Assembly (NCBI GenBank): GCA_031430595.1
Contig: JANPBU010000035.1
Coordinates: 1 to 64,000 of the forward strand
From: JANNBN01 sp031430595
Lineage (GTDB): Bacteria > Actinomycetota > Acidimicrobiia > Acidimicrobiales > JANYDT01
DNA: 64,000 nt
Direction of reading: 5' to 3'
Shown here: one piece after another, positions 32,914-41,892 of the stretch
Position numbering within the stretch: position 1 is the first letter of the stretch
Layout of the letters: the number at the start of each line of letters is the position of its first letter
Made by a program: the position numbers and the translations under genes
The notes under the pieces: model-generated
Told to the model about the DNA's origin: nothing
Seen by the model: only the letters and a program-made list of their open reading frames with translations
The model's database searches: none

Positions 32914-34356
32914 ATGACCGTGTCAGATTCGCCCGGCACCAACCGGACACCCCCCAAATCTTCACAAACCCGTGACCAGGAACGTCGAATTGCACTCGTT
33001 GATGACCTCACCGGCCTCGCAAATCGACCATCACTGCTGCTCGAGGCCAGTAAAGCCCTTGACCGCTCGACCCGACATGGCCGCGCCACCGCAATCCTTG
33101 CGATAGGCCTCGACGGGTTCACCGCGCTCGATCAGTCACTCGGACGCGAACAGTCAGACGAAATTCTGCGAACCGTTGGCGAACGCCTGCAACGGGCGAG
33201 TCGAAGTAGCGACCTCGTTGCCCGCCTCGAATCTGACCGGTTTGCTGTTCTAATCGACATGCTGCACGACGAACAAGAAGCAATCGTGGTCACTGGTCGC
33301 TTAGAGGCCGCAATGCGCGAACCAATCATGATCGGCGAAACGCCTCACACCGTTTCTGCAACAGTTGGAATCGCATGTGGACGTACCAACTCTCCCGCCG
33401 GAGAACTTCTCGACGACGCAATCATCGCGATGACTCGCGGAAAGCGAGATGGCGGCGGTCGATGGGAAATTTATGACAGTTCCTTACGAACTGAAACGCT
33501 CAGTCGTCTTCGCACCGAAACCGATCTGAGTCGAGCAATCGCATCGGGGGCAGTCGGTGCCTGGTTCCAGCCCGTTGTCGATGTTCAAAGCGGAGAGGTG
33601 AGCGCAATCGAAGCACTCGTTCGGTGGCACCACCCCGACCTCGGCGTACTCGCACCCGCTTCGTTCCTCGGAATCGCGGAAGATGCCGGTTTACTTCCCG
33701 GGCTGTGGCGTGCCGTCGTTGAAGAGGCATTGACGACCGTTGCACTACTTCGCTCTCGCTATGCGCACCTACAAAATCTTGGTGTTGTGCTTAACCTCTC
33801 ACCAACACAAATTGGGCAAGCCGGGCTAGTCGATGGGTTGATCACCAAACTCGAACAGCACGGTCTTCCACCCCAGGCCTGCACGCTCGATCTACAGGTA
33901 CCCACGATTGCGCAGTTGGAACGGAACCGAGGTGTACTTACCAATATGCGCTCTCGGGGTCTAAAGATCGCCCTTGACGATGTCGGGACCTCCGCGCTTC
34001 CACTCGCCCAACTACGCGAGTTTCCGGTAGACACCCTCAAAATAGATGCTGCTCTCACGGCCAGTATGTCTACGGGAAGTGCCGAAGCCGGCTTGATCCT
34101 TGGATTGGTGCACGTTGCCCGAGCCCTCGGCTCAACCCTCATCGCCGAAGGCGTCGAACGCCTCGGGGTACTCCGCCAACTTGAAGCGGCTGGCGTGACT
34201 CACGTACAGGGTCACTTGCTGTGCCCTGCCCTACCAGTAAGCGAACTTATGCCTCTTCTCACGCAGCCGAGGCCATTCCAAAGCCGACTCGAAGGTTCGA
34301 ACGAACCCGACACGGTGGCTGGCGATTGGAGTGACGCGAGGTCTTGGTCGAACTAA
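32914..34356 (+). CDS. GGDEF-EAL protein with degenerate active sites
   Basis: A 480-aa soluble c-di-GMP-type protein without sensor or membrane part. The GGDEF domain (about 25-185) starts with an intact DDLTGLANR but the catalytic motif reads R-L-E-S-D-R-F at 104-110, so cyclase activity is unlikely. The EAL domain (about 205-450) keeps EAL at 233-235, NLSPTQ, DDVGTS and AEGVE, but the metal-binding 'L-E-x-T-E' block is replaced by 'LDLQVPTIAQ'. It is probably a c-di-GMP receptor or scaffold. The last codons overlap the possible uppP start. Confidence 0.87.
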   Translation: MTVSDSPGTNRTPPKSSQTRDQERRIALVDDLTGLANRPSLLLEASKALDRSTRHGRATAILAIGLDGFTALDQSLGREQSDEILRTVGERLQRASRSSDLVARLESDRFAVLIDMLHDEQEAIVVTGRLEAAMREPIMIGETPHTVSATVGIACGRTNSPAGELLDDAIIAMTRGKRDGGGRWEIYDSSLRTETLSRLRTETDLSRAIASGAVGAWFQPVVDVQSGEVSAIEALVRWHHPDLGVLAPASFLGIAEDAGLLPGLWRAVVEEALTTVALLRSRYAHLQNLGVVLNLSPTQIGQAGLVDGLITKLEQHGLPPQACTLDLQVPTIAQLERNRGVLTNMRSRGLKIALDDVGTSALPLAQLREFPVDTLKIDAALTASMSTGSAEAGLILGLVHVARALGSTLIAEGVERLGVLRQLEAAGVTHVQGHLLCPALPVSELMPLLTQPRPFQSRLEGSNEPDTVAGDWSDARSWSN

Positions 34357-35350
34357 TCTTCGTCGAGTGTCAACCCACCCACCTAGAACTGAACGCTCAC
34401 GAACACTTGAAGCCGTAATCGCCCTGGTGGCATTTGCCGCAATCGGCTGGGCAACTACCGCCAGCGCCCGACCGATTTCCACCGCTGCGAAACCCGAACA
34501 GTCTTCGTCTGGTGGTGCGACCAAGGCACTATCTGCTCCGCAGGCAGTTTTACTCGGGCTCGTTGAAGGCATCACCGAGTACCTCCCGATTTCATCAACC
34601 GGGCACCTACTCATCACCGAGGAAATGCTTAACCTTCGAGACGGATCTGAAGTTTCACGTTCGGCTCTTGACAGTTACACGGTCATCATTCAGTTTGGGG
34701 CCATCTTGGCCGTGCTGGTGCTGTACCGAAAACGCGTACTTACGATCTTTCAGGGTTTGATTGGTCGCAGCGAATCAGGTAAGCGTTTGCTCATTGCCTC
34801 GATTGTTGCCTTTATTCCGGCCGCTGTAATTGGAAAGGGCGGCGAGTCGATCATCAGCGATCGACTACTCAAACCGTGGCCGATCGTAGCTGCATGGTTT
34901 GTAGGTGGGCTTATTATCTTAGCAGTGTGGCCGAGAATCAAAGATCGTGCCGGTGTACCGCTTGAACAAATCACGATTCGTCAAGCTGGCCTCATCGGGC
35001 TCGCCCAGGCAGCAGCCCTTTGGCCGGGCACGAGTCGAAGTTTCGTCACTATCCTCGGCGGGTTGCTTGTTGGACTGAGCCTTTCAGCAGCCGTAGAGTT
35101 CAGCTTCTTGCTCGGGTTACTCACCCTCACCGCAGCGACAGCATACGAAGCACTCGGCCATGGAAGCGAAGTTGTTGATCAGTTCGGCGTGGCGATTCCA
35201 TTGCTCGGAATGGCCGTGGCCGCCGTCAGCGCATTCTTCGCCGTTCGATTCATGGTGAGTTGGCTCAACCGAGGTGGGCTAACAATTTTCGGATGGTACC
35301 GAATTGCCGCAGCAGCAGTAGTCGGTGCGTGGCTTCTCATAGCCGGGTAA
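34331..35350 (+). CDS. uppP: undecaprenyl-diphosphatase
   Basis: A 339-aa BacA/UppP enzyme that recycles undecaprenyl diphosphate for cell-wall and polysaccharide synthesis. The catalytic motifs are 'LGLVEGITEYLPISSTGHLLI' in two halves and 'WPGTSRSFVTILGGLLVGLS'. Around eight membrane helices follow. An extra N-terminal region of about 60 residues contains a hydrophobic segment ending 'ATTASARP', like a signal peptide, before the normal start. The start could be GTG at 34331 (overlapping the GGDEF-EAL gene) or GTG at 34367. Confidence 0.9.
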   Translation: MTRGLGRTNLRRVSTHPPRTERSRTLEAVIALVAFAAIGWATTASARPISTAAKPEQSSSGGATKALSAPQAVLLGLVEGITEYLPISSTGHLLITEEMLNLRDGSEVSRSALDSYTVIIQFGAILAVLVLYRKRVLTIFQGLIGRSESGKRLLIASIVAFIPAAVIGKGGESIISDRLLKPWPIVAAWFVGGLIILAVWPRIKDRAGVPLEQITIRQAGLIGLAQAAALWPGTSRSFVTILGGLLVGLSLSAAVEFSFLLGLLTLTAATAYEALGHGSEVVDQFGVAIPLLGMAVAAVSAFFAVRFMVSWLNRGGLTIFGWYRIAAAAVVGAWLLIAG

Positions 35351-35361
35351 CCCCCAGCTAC

Positions 35362-36156
35362 TCAGCCTTGAGCTTTACCTTGACCCTTTGCGGCTTTTTT
35401 TGCACCGTCAAGTGCAGCGTCGACATCGTTCAACGTCTGTTGCATCACCTTCAACGCATCGCCGGCATCGTTCAACGCCTGCGAATTGACCGCCAACATT
35501 GCTTTGTCTCCCCGATCGGGTACCAGGGTCAACAACGGAACGATGACGACCCGGCTGTCGTTCGATACTTGCCCGATGAGGCCAGCTAGTCGAGTCGATT
35601 CGGTGGCTTCGATCGGAGATTCAGCGAGACGAGCAGCAAGGCGCTGAGTTCGAACTTGCAATGTCAAACATGTGTCAACCAAAAACACCCGGGAATTGTG
35701 CAGAAGAAACACCCGGGAATCGGTGAAGATTCGGCGGTAATTTTCGCGAGCCTTCTTCAGGTCGGTATCTGCCGCCAGTTTTTCGCCGAGAGCATTCAAC
35801 ACCACAACTTCACTGGTCAACAGCGGGATAACTACCGCCTGCGCACAATCGGCCTTCTTAGCGGATCCGGTCGTGATCGATTTTGCCAGCACCGCTAGGC
35901 GAACTTGGCGAAGCGCAATTGCCCCAGCCGCCCGGTTCTTCAGTTCAGGCAACCGATCGGGGCCGGATGGGTTCGAGGCCTCAACCGTTGTTTCGCGGAG
36001 GATCGCTGGGCTCGCATCGGCACCGGGAACCAGGCCGGCCGCAGCGGTCGAAACCTGCGACGACGTGACCGCCAAAAGTACCGCCAACACACCTGCGCGC
36101 ACCGAAACGGCACGGAGAGCGGGAAGACGACGCCTGGACATGTCATACATTCTCAA
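35362..36156 (-). CDS. secreted helical protein of unknown function
   Basis: A 264-aa protein with a signal peptide (about residues 14-40, 'AGVLAVLLAVTSSQVSTAAA'). The mature part is largely helical, with hydrophobic heptads and two cysteines, and ends in a Lys/Gly/Ala tail. No family recognised. A 24-base internal duplication yields two copies of S-R-V-F-L. Convergent with uppP. Confidence 0.72.
   Translation of the reverse strand: MRMYDMSRRRLPALRAVSVRAGVLAVLLAVTSSQVSTAAAGLVPGADASPAILRETTVEASNPSGPDRLPELKNRAAGAIALRQVRLAVLAKSITTGSAKKADCAQAVVIPLLTSEVVVLNALGEKLAADTDLKKARENYRRIFTDSRVFLLHNSRVFLVDTCLTLQVRTQRLAARLAESPIEATESTRLAGLIGQVSNDSRVVIVPLLTLVPDRGDKAMLAVNSQALNDAGDALKVMQQTLNDVDAALDGAKKAAKGQGKAQG
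35683..35720. repeat. 24-bp-spaced direct repeat within the secreted protein gene
   Basis: AAACACCCGGGAAT occurs at 35683-35696 and again at 35707-35720. The spacing keeps the frame and doubles an SRVFL motif, indicating a recent in-frame duplication. Confidence 0.7.
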
Positions 36157-36223
36157 CCATGTTTTTAATGGACTTGTGAAGACATTGGTATTTCAGTGAA
36201 ATATTCCTCGTAACGTCGGTCAC

Positions 36224-37933
36224 TTACGAGCGCTTTTGTACGCGAGCCCACTCGTCCTTTAACGAAACCGTGCGATGGATGACTGAACTGTCGTTGCTAT
36301 CGGCGCAAAAATAGCCAAGGCGCTCGAGTTGCAACTGTTCGCCTGGGGCAACGTCGGCCAATGCTGGCTCAAGCATCGCCTGAATGCTCACCCGAGAGGC
36401 CGGATTGATTTGTGTCATCGGGTCAACATTGTCAGCCCCCGGAAACGCATCAGTAAACAGCCGATCGTACAGGCGAACCTCTCGCTGAATGCAGTGTTCA
36501 GCCGAAACCCAATGCAATGTCGTCTTTACTTTTCGGCCATCAGGAGACTGACCTCCATGGGTTGCTGGGTCGTACGTTGCTCGAATTTCAACGACCTCGC
36601 CTGCCTCGTTTTTAATAGCCTCATTACATTTGAGGAAATACGCGTACCGTAAGCGCACTTCGTTACCGGGGAACAGTCGATAGAACTTCGGCACTGGGTC
36701 TTCCATAAAGTCCTCGCGTTCAACGTACAACGTTCGCGAAAACGGAATCTTTCGGGTGCCGGCTTCAGGGTCTTCGGGGTTGTTAACAGCATCAAGCCAC
36801 TCAACCTGGCCTGCAGGGTAGTTTTCGATGACCACCTTGAGGGGGTTCAACACACCCATACGACGAATTGCGACCCGGTTGAGTTCATCACGAACAAACG
36901 ATTCGAGAAGTTCGATTTCGTTGGTGCCGTTTACTTTCGCCACACCAACATGGGCACTGAACGCCCGCAGAGCAGCAGCCGGATACCCTCGGCGGCGCAT
37001 TCCGCGAATCGTCGACATGCGAGGGTCATCCCAACCATCAACCACGCAATCACTCACAAGCTGAGCAAGTTTTCGTTTCGACATAACGATGTACGTGAGG
37101 TTAAGACGGGCGAACTCGTATTGGTGGGGTCGATTTCGATCGGCCGATTGGGTGATACCGATCTGATCGAGGTACCAGTCGTACAGCGGACGGTGCGCAT
37201 CGAACTCAAGCGTGCATACAGAATGGCTCACGTTCTCTAACGCATCGCATTGGCCGTGGGCCCAATCGTAGGTGGGGTAGATACACCACGCGTCGCCGGT
37301 ACGGTGATGCGACACATGACGGATCCGATACATGATTGGGTCACGTAGCTGCCCGTTGGCATGACCCATGTCAATCTTCGCCCGAAGTACCTTTTCGCCA
37401 TCGACAAATTCACCAGCGCGCATACGGGCAAACTGATCGAGGTTTTCTTCAACTGATCGATCTCGAAATGGGCTGTTCGTGCCAGGCACGCCGATGGCAC
37501 CGCGCATTGCCGCAATCGTTTCCGCGTTTTGGTCGTCGACGTAAGCCACGCCCTGAGTGATCAACTGTTGGGCCCAGATAAAGAGTTGTTCGAAGTTGTC
37601 GGACGCATATTTGACCTCGCCGTTCCACTCGAAGCCAAGCCACCGAATGTCATCCTGAATACCGGCGACAAAATCAGTCTTTTCTGTCAGCGGATTTGTG
37701 TCGTCCATACGAAGATTGCAGAGGCCACCGAATTCGCTGGCGATGCCAAAGTTCAAACAGATGGCCTTGGCGTGACCAATATGTAGGTACCCGTTCGGCT
37801 CTGGAGGGAACCGGGTGACGATCGCTACCCCAGCGGCCTGATCGGCAGCAACCTGGTCCCGAATGAAATCCCGAACCTCAGGTCGGGCCACAAAAGCGGG
37901 TGTATCGGCGGGTGGGGTTTCGTGAGTACTCAT
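36224..37933 (-). CDS. glnS: glutaminyl-tRNA synthetase
   Basis: A 569-aa class I synthetase that charges tRNA-Gln directly. Motifs are 'PPEPNGYLHIGHAK' (HIGH at about 51-54), the family block 'RMDDTNPLTEK', and 'VMSKRKL' in place of KMSKS, as in E. coli GlnRS; the C-terminal half shows the anticodon-binding barrels. The ATG at 37933 has GGAG 6 bases upstream; an upstream extension in the frame is not conserved-looking. Most actinobacteria make Gln-tRNA through GatCAB instead, so this gene was probably gained by transfer. Confidence 0.95.
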   Translation of the reverse strand: MSTHETPPADTPAFVARPEVRDFIRDQVAADQAAGVAIVTRFPPEPNGYLHIGHAKAICLNFGIASEFGGLCNLRMDDTNPLTEKTDFVAGIQDDIRWLGFEWNGEVKYASDNFEQLFIWAQQLITQGVAYVDDQNAETIAAMRGAIGVPGTNSPFRDRSVEENLDQFARMRAGEFVDGEKVLRAKIDMGHANGQLRDPIMYRIRHVSHHRTGDAWCIYPTYDWAHGQCDALENVSHSVCTLEFDAHRPLYDWYLDQIGITQSADRNRPHQYEFARLNLTYIVMSKRKLAQLVSDCVVDGWDDPRMSTIRGMRRRGYPAAALRAFSAHVGVAKVNGTNEIELLESFVRDELNRVAIRRMGVLNPLKVVIENYPAGQVEWLDAVNNPEDPEAGTRKIPFSRTLYVEREDFMEDPVPKFYRLFPGNEVRLRYAYFLKCNEAIKNEAGEVVEIRATYDPATHGGQSPDGRKVKTTLHWVSAEHCIQREVRLYDRLFTDAFPGADNVDPMTQINPASRVSIQAMLEPALADVAPGEQLQLERLGYFCADSNDSSVIHRTVSLKDEWARVQKRS

Positions 37934-37993
37934 CGGCAGCTCCAGATTACTGGGCGAACTCAGCGGAACCTTCCCGATTTCCTCAATTGCGCC

Positions 37994-38010
37994 TTTTACA
38001 AAAAGTAAAA
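37994..38010. promoter_or_regulatory. 17-bp inverted repeat in the glnS/aminotransferase promoter region
   Basis: TTTTAC and GTAAAA flank AAAAA between the divergent genes. The right half provides a TAAAAT-like -10 for the plus-strand gene. It could be an operator or simply a compact AT-rich promoter pair. Confidence 0.35.
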
Positions 38011-38045
38011 TCGGGGTACGCTCCAAGCAGACTTAGGAGAGATAT

Positions 38046-39242
38046 ATGACACTCGCAACGCGACTTGAACGACTTGGTACCGAAACAGCCTTTGCAGTGT
38101 CTGCCGCGGCGGCTGCATGGGCGGCGCAGGGCAACAAGGTGTACCCGTTTCACCTTGGCGACCTCAACCTCGCGACACCTTCAAATATCGTGACCGCTAT
38201 GAACGCTGCGATTGCCGACGGAAAAACCGGTTACTGCCCCGCCGCAGGAATTCCGTCCCTCAGGGAAGCCCTCGCAAACGATGTGGGTAGCCGTCGCGGT
38301 TTGACCTACAACGCCAGCAACGTTGTCGTACAAACCGGCGGAAAGCCAGTAATCACAAAGTTCATTCAATCGATCATGAACCCGGGCGAAACGGTGCTGT
38401 ACCCAAACCCTGGTTACCCGATTTATGAAAGCCAGATCGAATATTTCGGCGGAATCGCTCAATCGTATGGATACGTTCCAACCAGTACAGGCTTTGCGAT
38501 CGACCTTGACAAGTTGCGAGCGTCAATCACGCCAACCACCGTCGCCATCATTTACAACGACCTTCAGAACCCAATTGGTTGCGAATCAACACAGGCCGAA
38601 CGTGAAGCTATCGCCGCGATTGCCATCGAACACGACCTATGGGTGCTGTCCGACGAGGCGTACTTCGAAATGCGCTACTCCGGGTCATCATCGTCGATTG
38701 CGTCGCTGCCGGGCATGGCCGAGCGAACCGCAATTTTGTATACGTTTTCAAAGAAGTTCGCTATGACCGGGTGGCGACTTGGGGCAATGATTGCGCCTAC
38801 CCCGCTCGCAGAAATGGTGGCGAAGCTCAATACGAACGATGAGTCGTGCACCAACCACTTCGTGCAATATGCCGGGGTGGAAGGAATCGTTGGTGATCAA
38901 ACTGAGGCACTCGCCATGATCGACGTGCTGCGTGTCCGCCGCGATGTTGCAGTGTCGATGTTGCAATCGATTCCTGGCGTGTCGATATCGAAGCCCGAGT
39001 CAACGTTTTACCTCTTTCCGGAAGTGACCGACACCATGGCCACAATGGGCTTCACTGATGTTGGCGAGTTTGCTGACGCAGCGCTCAAACAAACCGGGGT
39101 GTCATTTTGTACCCGACGTCATTTCGGGCGACCACAAGAAGGCGAAACCAGACAGTTCATTCGGTTTGCATACTCCGGCATTTCCACCGACGAGATCCGC
39201 GAGGGTTTGGGCAAACTCACTGACTGGGTAGCTGCTTCGTAA
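38046..39242 (+). CDS. class I/II pyridoxal-phosphate aminotransferase
   Basis: A 398-aa fold-type I aminotransferase. The cofactor lysine is K236 in 'FSKKFAMTGWRLG'; other blocks are 'NPGYPIYESQIEYFGG', 'YNDLQNPIGCEST' and 'LSDEAYFEMRYSG'; a C-terminal arginine in 'FIRFAYSG' binds the substrate carboxylate. It resembles the aspartate aminotransferase subgroup, but the amino donor is not certain. AGGAGA lies 6 bases before the ATG. The stop overlaps the next start in TAATG, linking it to the 2-hydroxyacid dehydrogenase. Confidence 0.9.
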   Translation: MTLATRLERLGTETAFAVSAAAAAWAAQGNKVYPFHLGDLNLATPSNIVTAMNAAIADGKTGYCPAAGIPSLREALANDVGSRRGLTYNASNVVVQTGGKPVITKFIQSIMNPGETVLYPNPGYPIYESQIEYFGGIAQSYGYVPTSTGFAIDLDKLRASITPTTVAIIYNDLQNPIGCESTQAEREAIAAIAIEHDLWVLSDEAYFEMRYSGSSSSIASLPGMAERTAILYTFSKKFAMTGWRLGAMIAPTPLAEMVAKLNTNDESCTNHFVQYAGVEGIVGDQTEALAMIDVLRVRRDVAVSMLQSIPGVSISKPESTFYLFPEVTDTMATMGFTDVGEFADAALKQTGVSFCTRRHFGRPQEGETRQFIRFAYSGISTDEIREGLGKLTDWVAAS

Positions 39243-40204
39243 TGGCACGTATCGTTATTACTGGGCGGATACCGGCGGTTGGAATCGATCTTGCACGAAA
39301 TGCCGGCCACGATGTTTGGGTATGGACAGAACCGGGACCGATCCCACGTGACACGTTGCTTGCTTCGGTCGTGGGTGCCGATGCACTCGTAACCCTGCTC
39401 ACGGAAAAGGTTGACGGTGAACTGCTCGATGCAGCGGGCCCTCAGCTGCAGGTCGTTTCAAATGTCGCAGTTGGTTACAACAACATCGATGTGCCAGCCT
39501 GCACCGAGCGGAGGCTTTGGGCTACGAATACTCCCGATGTGCTCACCGAGGCCACAGCCGATATAGCGCTCAGTCTTATCTTGATGACGACTCGTCGTCT
39601 CGCTGAAGGTGAACGGGTCATTCGGTCGGGCGAACCGTGGCAGTGGGGCATGTTCTACCTGCTCGGGTCGAGTATCCAAAAGCGTCGCCTCGGTATTATC
39701 GGTATGGGAAAAATTGGTGCTGCTACGGCACGTCGAGCCAAGGCATTCGGTATGGAAATCGTGTATTCAAACCGCCGCGAGATAGAGGCTGATGTTGCGG
39801 CCGAACTCGGATGCGAACGACTTTCCTTAGATGAGTTGATGACTACCAGCGATGTGATTTCGATTCACTGCCCGTATTCGCCAGAAACGCACCATCTAAT
39901 TAGTACGGCCCAACTTGACGCAATGAAACCAACTGCCTTCCTCATCAATACCGCTCGAGGGCCAATCGTCGATGAAAACGCACTCGCCGAAGCACTAAGT
40001 TCCGGTGCAATCGCTGGGGCCGGGCTCGATGTGTTTGAACATGAACCAAAAGTTCACCCTGACCTCATCCGTCTTGACAACGTGGTGTTGATTCCACATC
40101 TTGGATCGGCCACCACCGAAACCCGAGAAGCCATGGCTTCACTCGCCGTCTCGAACACCCTGGCTGTTCTTGCCGGGGCAGCACCGCTTACCCCTATCAA
40201 CTGA
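39242..40204 (+). CDS. D-2-hydroxyacid dehydrogenase (glyoxylate/hydroxypyruvate reductase type)
   Basis: A 320-aa NAD(P)-dependent dehydrogenase. The Rossmann motif is 'LGIIGMGKIGAATARRAKAFG'; the active-site Arg, Glu and His appear in 'FLINTARGPIVDE', 'GLDVFEHEPKVHP' and 'VLIPHLGSATTETR'. It would interconvert a 2-oxoacid such as glyoxylate or hydroxypyruvate with its D-hydroxyacid. Its coupling with an aminotransferase suggests both act on the same 2-oxoacid pool. Confidence 0.92.
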   Translation: MARIVITGRIPAVGIDLARNAGHDVWVWTEPGPIPRDTLLASVVGADALVTLLTEKVDGELLDAAGPQLQVVSNVAVGYNNIDVPACTERRLWATNTPDVLTEATADIALSLILMTTRRLAEGERVIRSGEPWQWGMFYLLGSSIQKRRLGIIGMGKIGAATARRAKAFGMEIVYSNRREIEADVAAELGCERLSLDELMTTSDVISIHCPYSPETHHLISTAQLDAMKPTAFLINTARGPIVDENALAEALSSGAIAGAGLDVFEHEPKVHPDLIRLDNVVLIPHLGSATTETREAMASLAVSNTLAVLAGAAPLTPIN

Positions 40205-40225
40205 AGCTACGGCTGTACGCGAACG

Positions 40226-40267
40226 AGCGGCCGGTCTCTTCAGCTTTTTGCTGAACAGCCGACCGCT
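40226..40267. terminator. bidirectional terminator hairpin
   Basis: A long imperfect stem (AGCGG...TTCAGC with GCTGAA...CCGCT) around a TTTTT loop lies between two convergent genes, the hydroxyacid dehydrogenase and the fasciclin gene. Confidence 0.65.
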
Positions 40268-40291
40268 AAAGTGCTTACTTACTGTTTGAAG

Positions 40292-41713
40292 CTAGGGAAG
40301 TAGAACCGTATCGATTACGTGCACGATTCCGTTCGAAGCCTTGACATCGGCTGCGATGACGGCCGCACCATTGATCAACACAGTTCCGTTTGACACCCGT
40401 ACGGTAAGGGACTTGCCGTTGACGGTTTTAACGGTTCCGTGTGAGCCAAGTGCGATGAGATCTTTGGCTGTGAATGCCTTGCCGGCAACGACATGCAGCG
40501 TCAGGATCGAGGCCAGGGTGGCCTTGTTTTCTGGCTTCAACAACGTGGTGAGGGTTTCGTTTCCTACGAGCTTGAAGGCGATTTCACTGGGAGCAAACAC
40601 GGTGAATGGGCCAGGACCCTGAAGGGTTTCGACCAAGCCAGCGGCCTTGACAGCAGCGACGAGGGTGTCGAGCTTGGCTGCGATGGCAACGTCAACAATG
40701 TTGTTCGCAACTGGCGCTGCAGCAGCGACTGGTGGAAGCAGCACGGTATCGATCACGTGGATGATTCCGTTCGACGCCATGATGTCGGTGGTGAGAACCT
40801 TTGAGTCGTTTACGAACACGGTGCTTCCGTCGACTCGAATCTTGACGTCGGCCCCATTCACCGTCTTTGCCGTTTTACCGTTAAGCGTTACGACGGTGCT
40901 CGCAGGAACCTTCCCGGCCACAACGTGGTAAGTAAGGATCGAGATGAGCTGAGCTTTGTTTTCTGGCTTCAGAAGCGTTTCGACTGTTCCGGCAGGAAGC
41001 TTTGCGAACGCGGCGTCGGTTGGTGCGAATACAGTGAATGGGCCTGCGCTCTTCAGGGTGTCAACAAGGCCAGCGGCTCCGAGGGCTGCAGCCAACGTCT
41101 TGAATGACCCGGCGGCGACGGCAGTGTCAACAATGTCTTTGGTTGCCGCAGGAGGTGTAGACGTCGTAGGTGCTGGGGTTGCAGCAAGCTTCAAGTTCGG
41201 TGGAAGCAGAACCGCATCGATGACGTGGATGATTCCGTTTGTAGCCATGATGTCGGTGGCGATGACGTTCGAGTCGTTTACCTTGACGCTCTTTCCAGCG
41301 ATGGTAACCCGAACCGTATCGGTGCTTACTGTGGTGACGTCTTTGCCGTTCAACTTGAGAACAGTCTTGGCTGGCACCTTGCCTGCGACGACATGGTACG
41401 TGAGCACTCGGGCTAGAGCGGCTTTGTTTTCAGGCTTTAGAAGCGCTTCAACTGTTCCAGCTGGAAGCTTTGCGAATGCTTCGTCGGTTGGGGCAAAGAC
41501 GGTGAATGGCCCTTTGCTCTTCAACGTGTCTACGAGATCTGCGGCACCGAGCGCAGCGGCCAGGGTTTTGAACGAACCTGCGGCAACGGCAGTGTCGACA
41601 ATATCCTTGGTTGGTTTCTTTGCTGCAGCGTTGGCAGGGTTAGCCAGCGACAGGCCAGCGACACTCACCAGACCAGCGGTGACCAGTGCTGCGATACGGG
41701 ACAGACGTTTCAT
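40292..41713 (-). CDS. secreted protein with three fasciclin (FAS1) domains
   Basis: A 473-aa exported adhesion-type protein: signal peptide about 1-30 ending 'NPANAAA', then three FAS1 domains (about 36-175, 195-330, 340-473). Each has the H1 'GPFTVFAP' and H2 'NGIIHVID' or 'NGIVHVID' blocks and a 'YHVVAGK' strand. Domains one and two are nearly identical over long runs, pointing to a recent duplication; the third is divergent. A short Pro/Thr/Ala linker joins the first two. Probably cell-surface or matrix-bound. AGGAG lies 8 bases before the ATG. Confidence 0.92.
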   Translation of the reverse strand: MKRLSRIAALVTAGLVSVAGLSLANPANAAAKKPTKDIVDTAVAAGSFKTLAAALGAADLVDTLKSKGPFTVFAPTDEAFAKLPAGTVEALLKPENKAALARVLTYHVVAGKVPAKTVLKLNGKDVTTVSTDTVRVTIAGKSVKVNDSNVIATDIMATNGIIHVIDAVLLPPNLKLAATPAPTTSTPPAATKDIVDTAVAAGSFKTLAAALGAAGLVDTLKSAGPFTVFAPTDAAFAKLPAGTVETLLKPENKAQLISILTYHVVAGKVPASTVVTLNGKTAKTVNGADVKIRVDGSTVFVNDSKVLTTDIMASNGIIHVIDTVLLPPVAAAAPVANNIVDVAIAAKLDTLVAAVKAAGLVETLQGPGPFTVFAPSEIAFKLVGNETLTTLLKPENKATLASILTLHVVAGKAFTAKDLIALGSHGTVKTVNGKSLTVRVSNGTVLINGAAVIAADVKASNGIVHVIDTVLLP

Positions 41714-41739
41714 TCAGGTTTCTCCTAGTTCGAGGGTGG

Positions 41740-41771
41740 CGCATCCCCTCCGGGGGGAAGGCGGGGATGCG
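41740..41771 (-). promoter_or_regulatory. 9-bp hairpin in the fasciclin gene leader
   Basis: CGCATCCCC and GGGGATGCG form a perfect stem with a 14-base G-rich loop, about 27 bases upstream of the fasciclin ATG and just downstream of a possible -10 (TATAAC on the minus strand). It may protect the 5' end of an abundant mRNA. Confidence 0.45.
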
Positions 41772-41892
41772 TTGTTATAAGTCCGAGACTGGCGAAATTA
41801 CGGATGAAAAGAACTAAAAGAATTTGTGTGACTCACGTCACATGGATCAGGGGCAACGATCTGTACGAAGGCCGAACGAGTAAACCTATGAC

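Noticed and set aside
40956..41780. A 274-aa plus-strand frame opposite the fasciclin gene
   Set aside because: Open only because the FAS1 gene on the other strand has biased codons; its repeats follow the FAS1 duplication.
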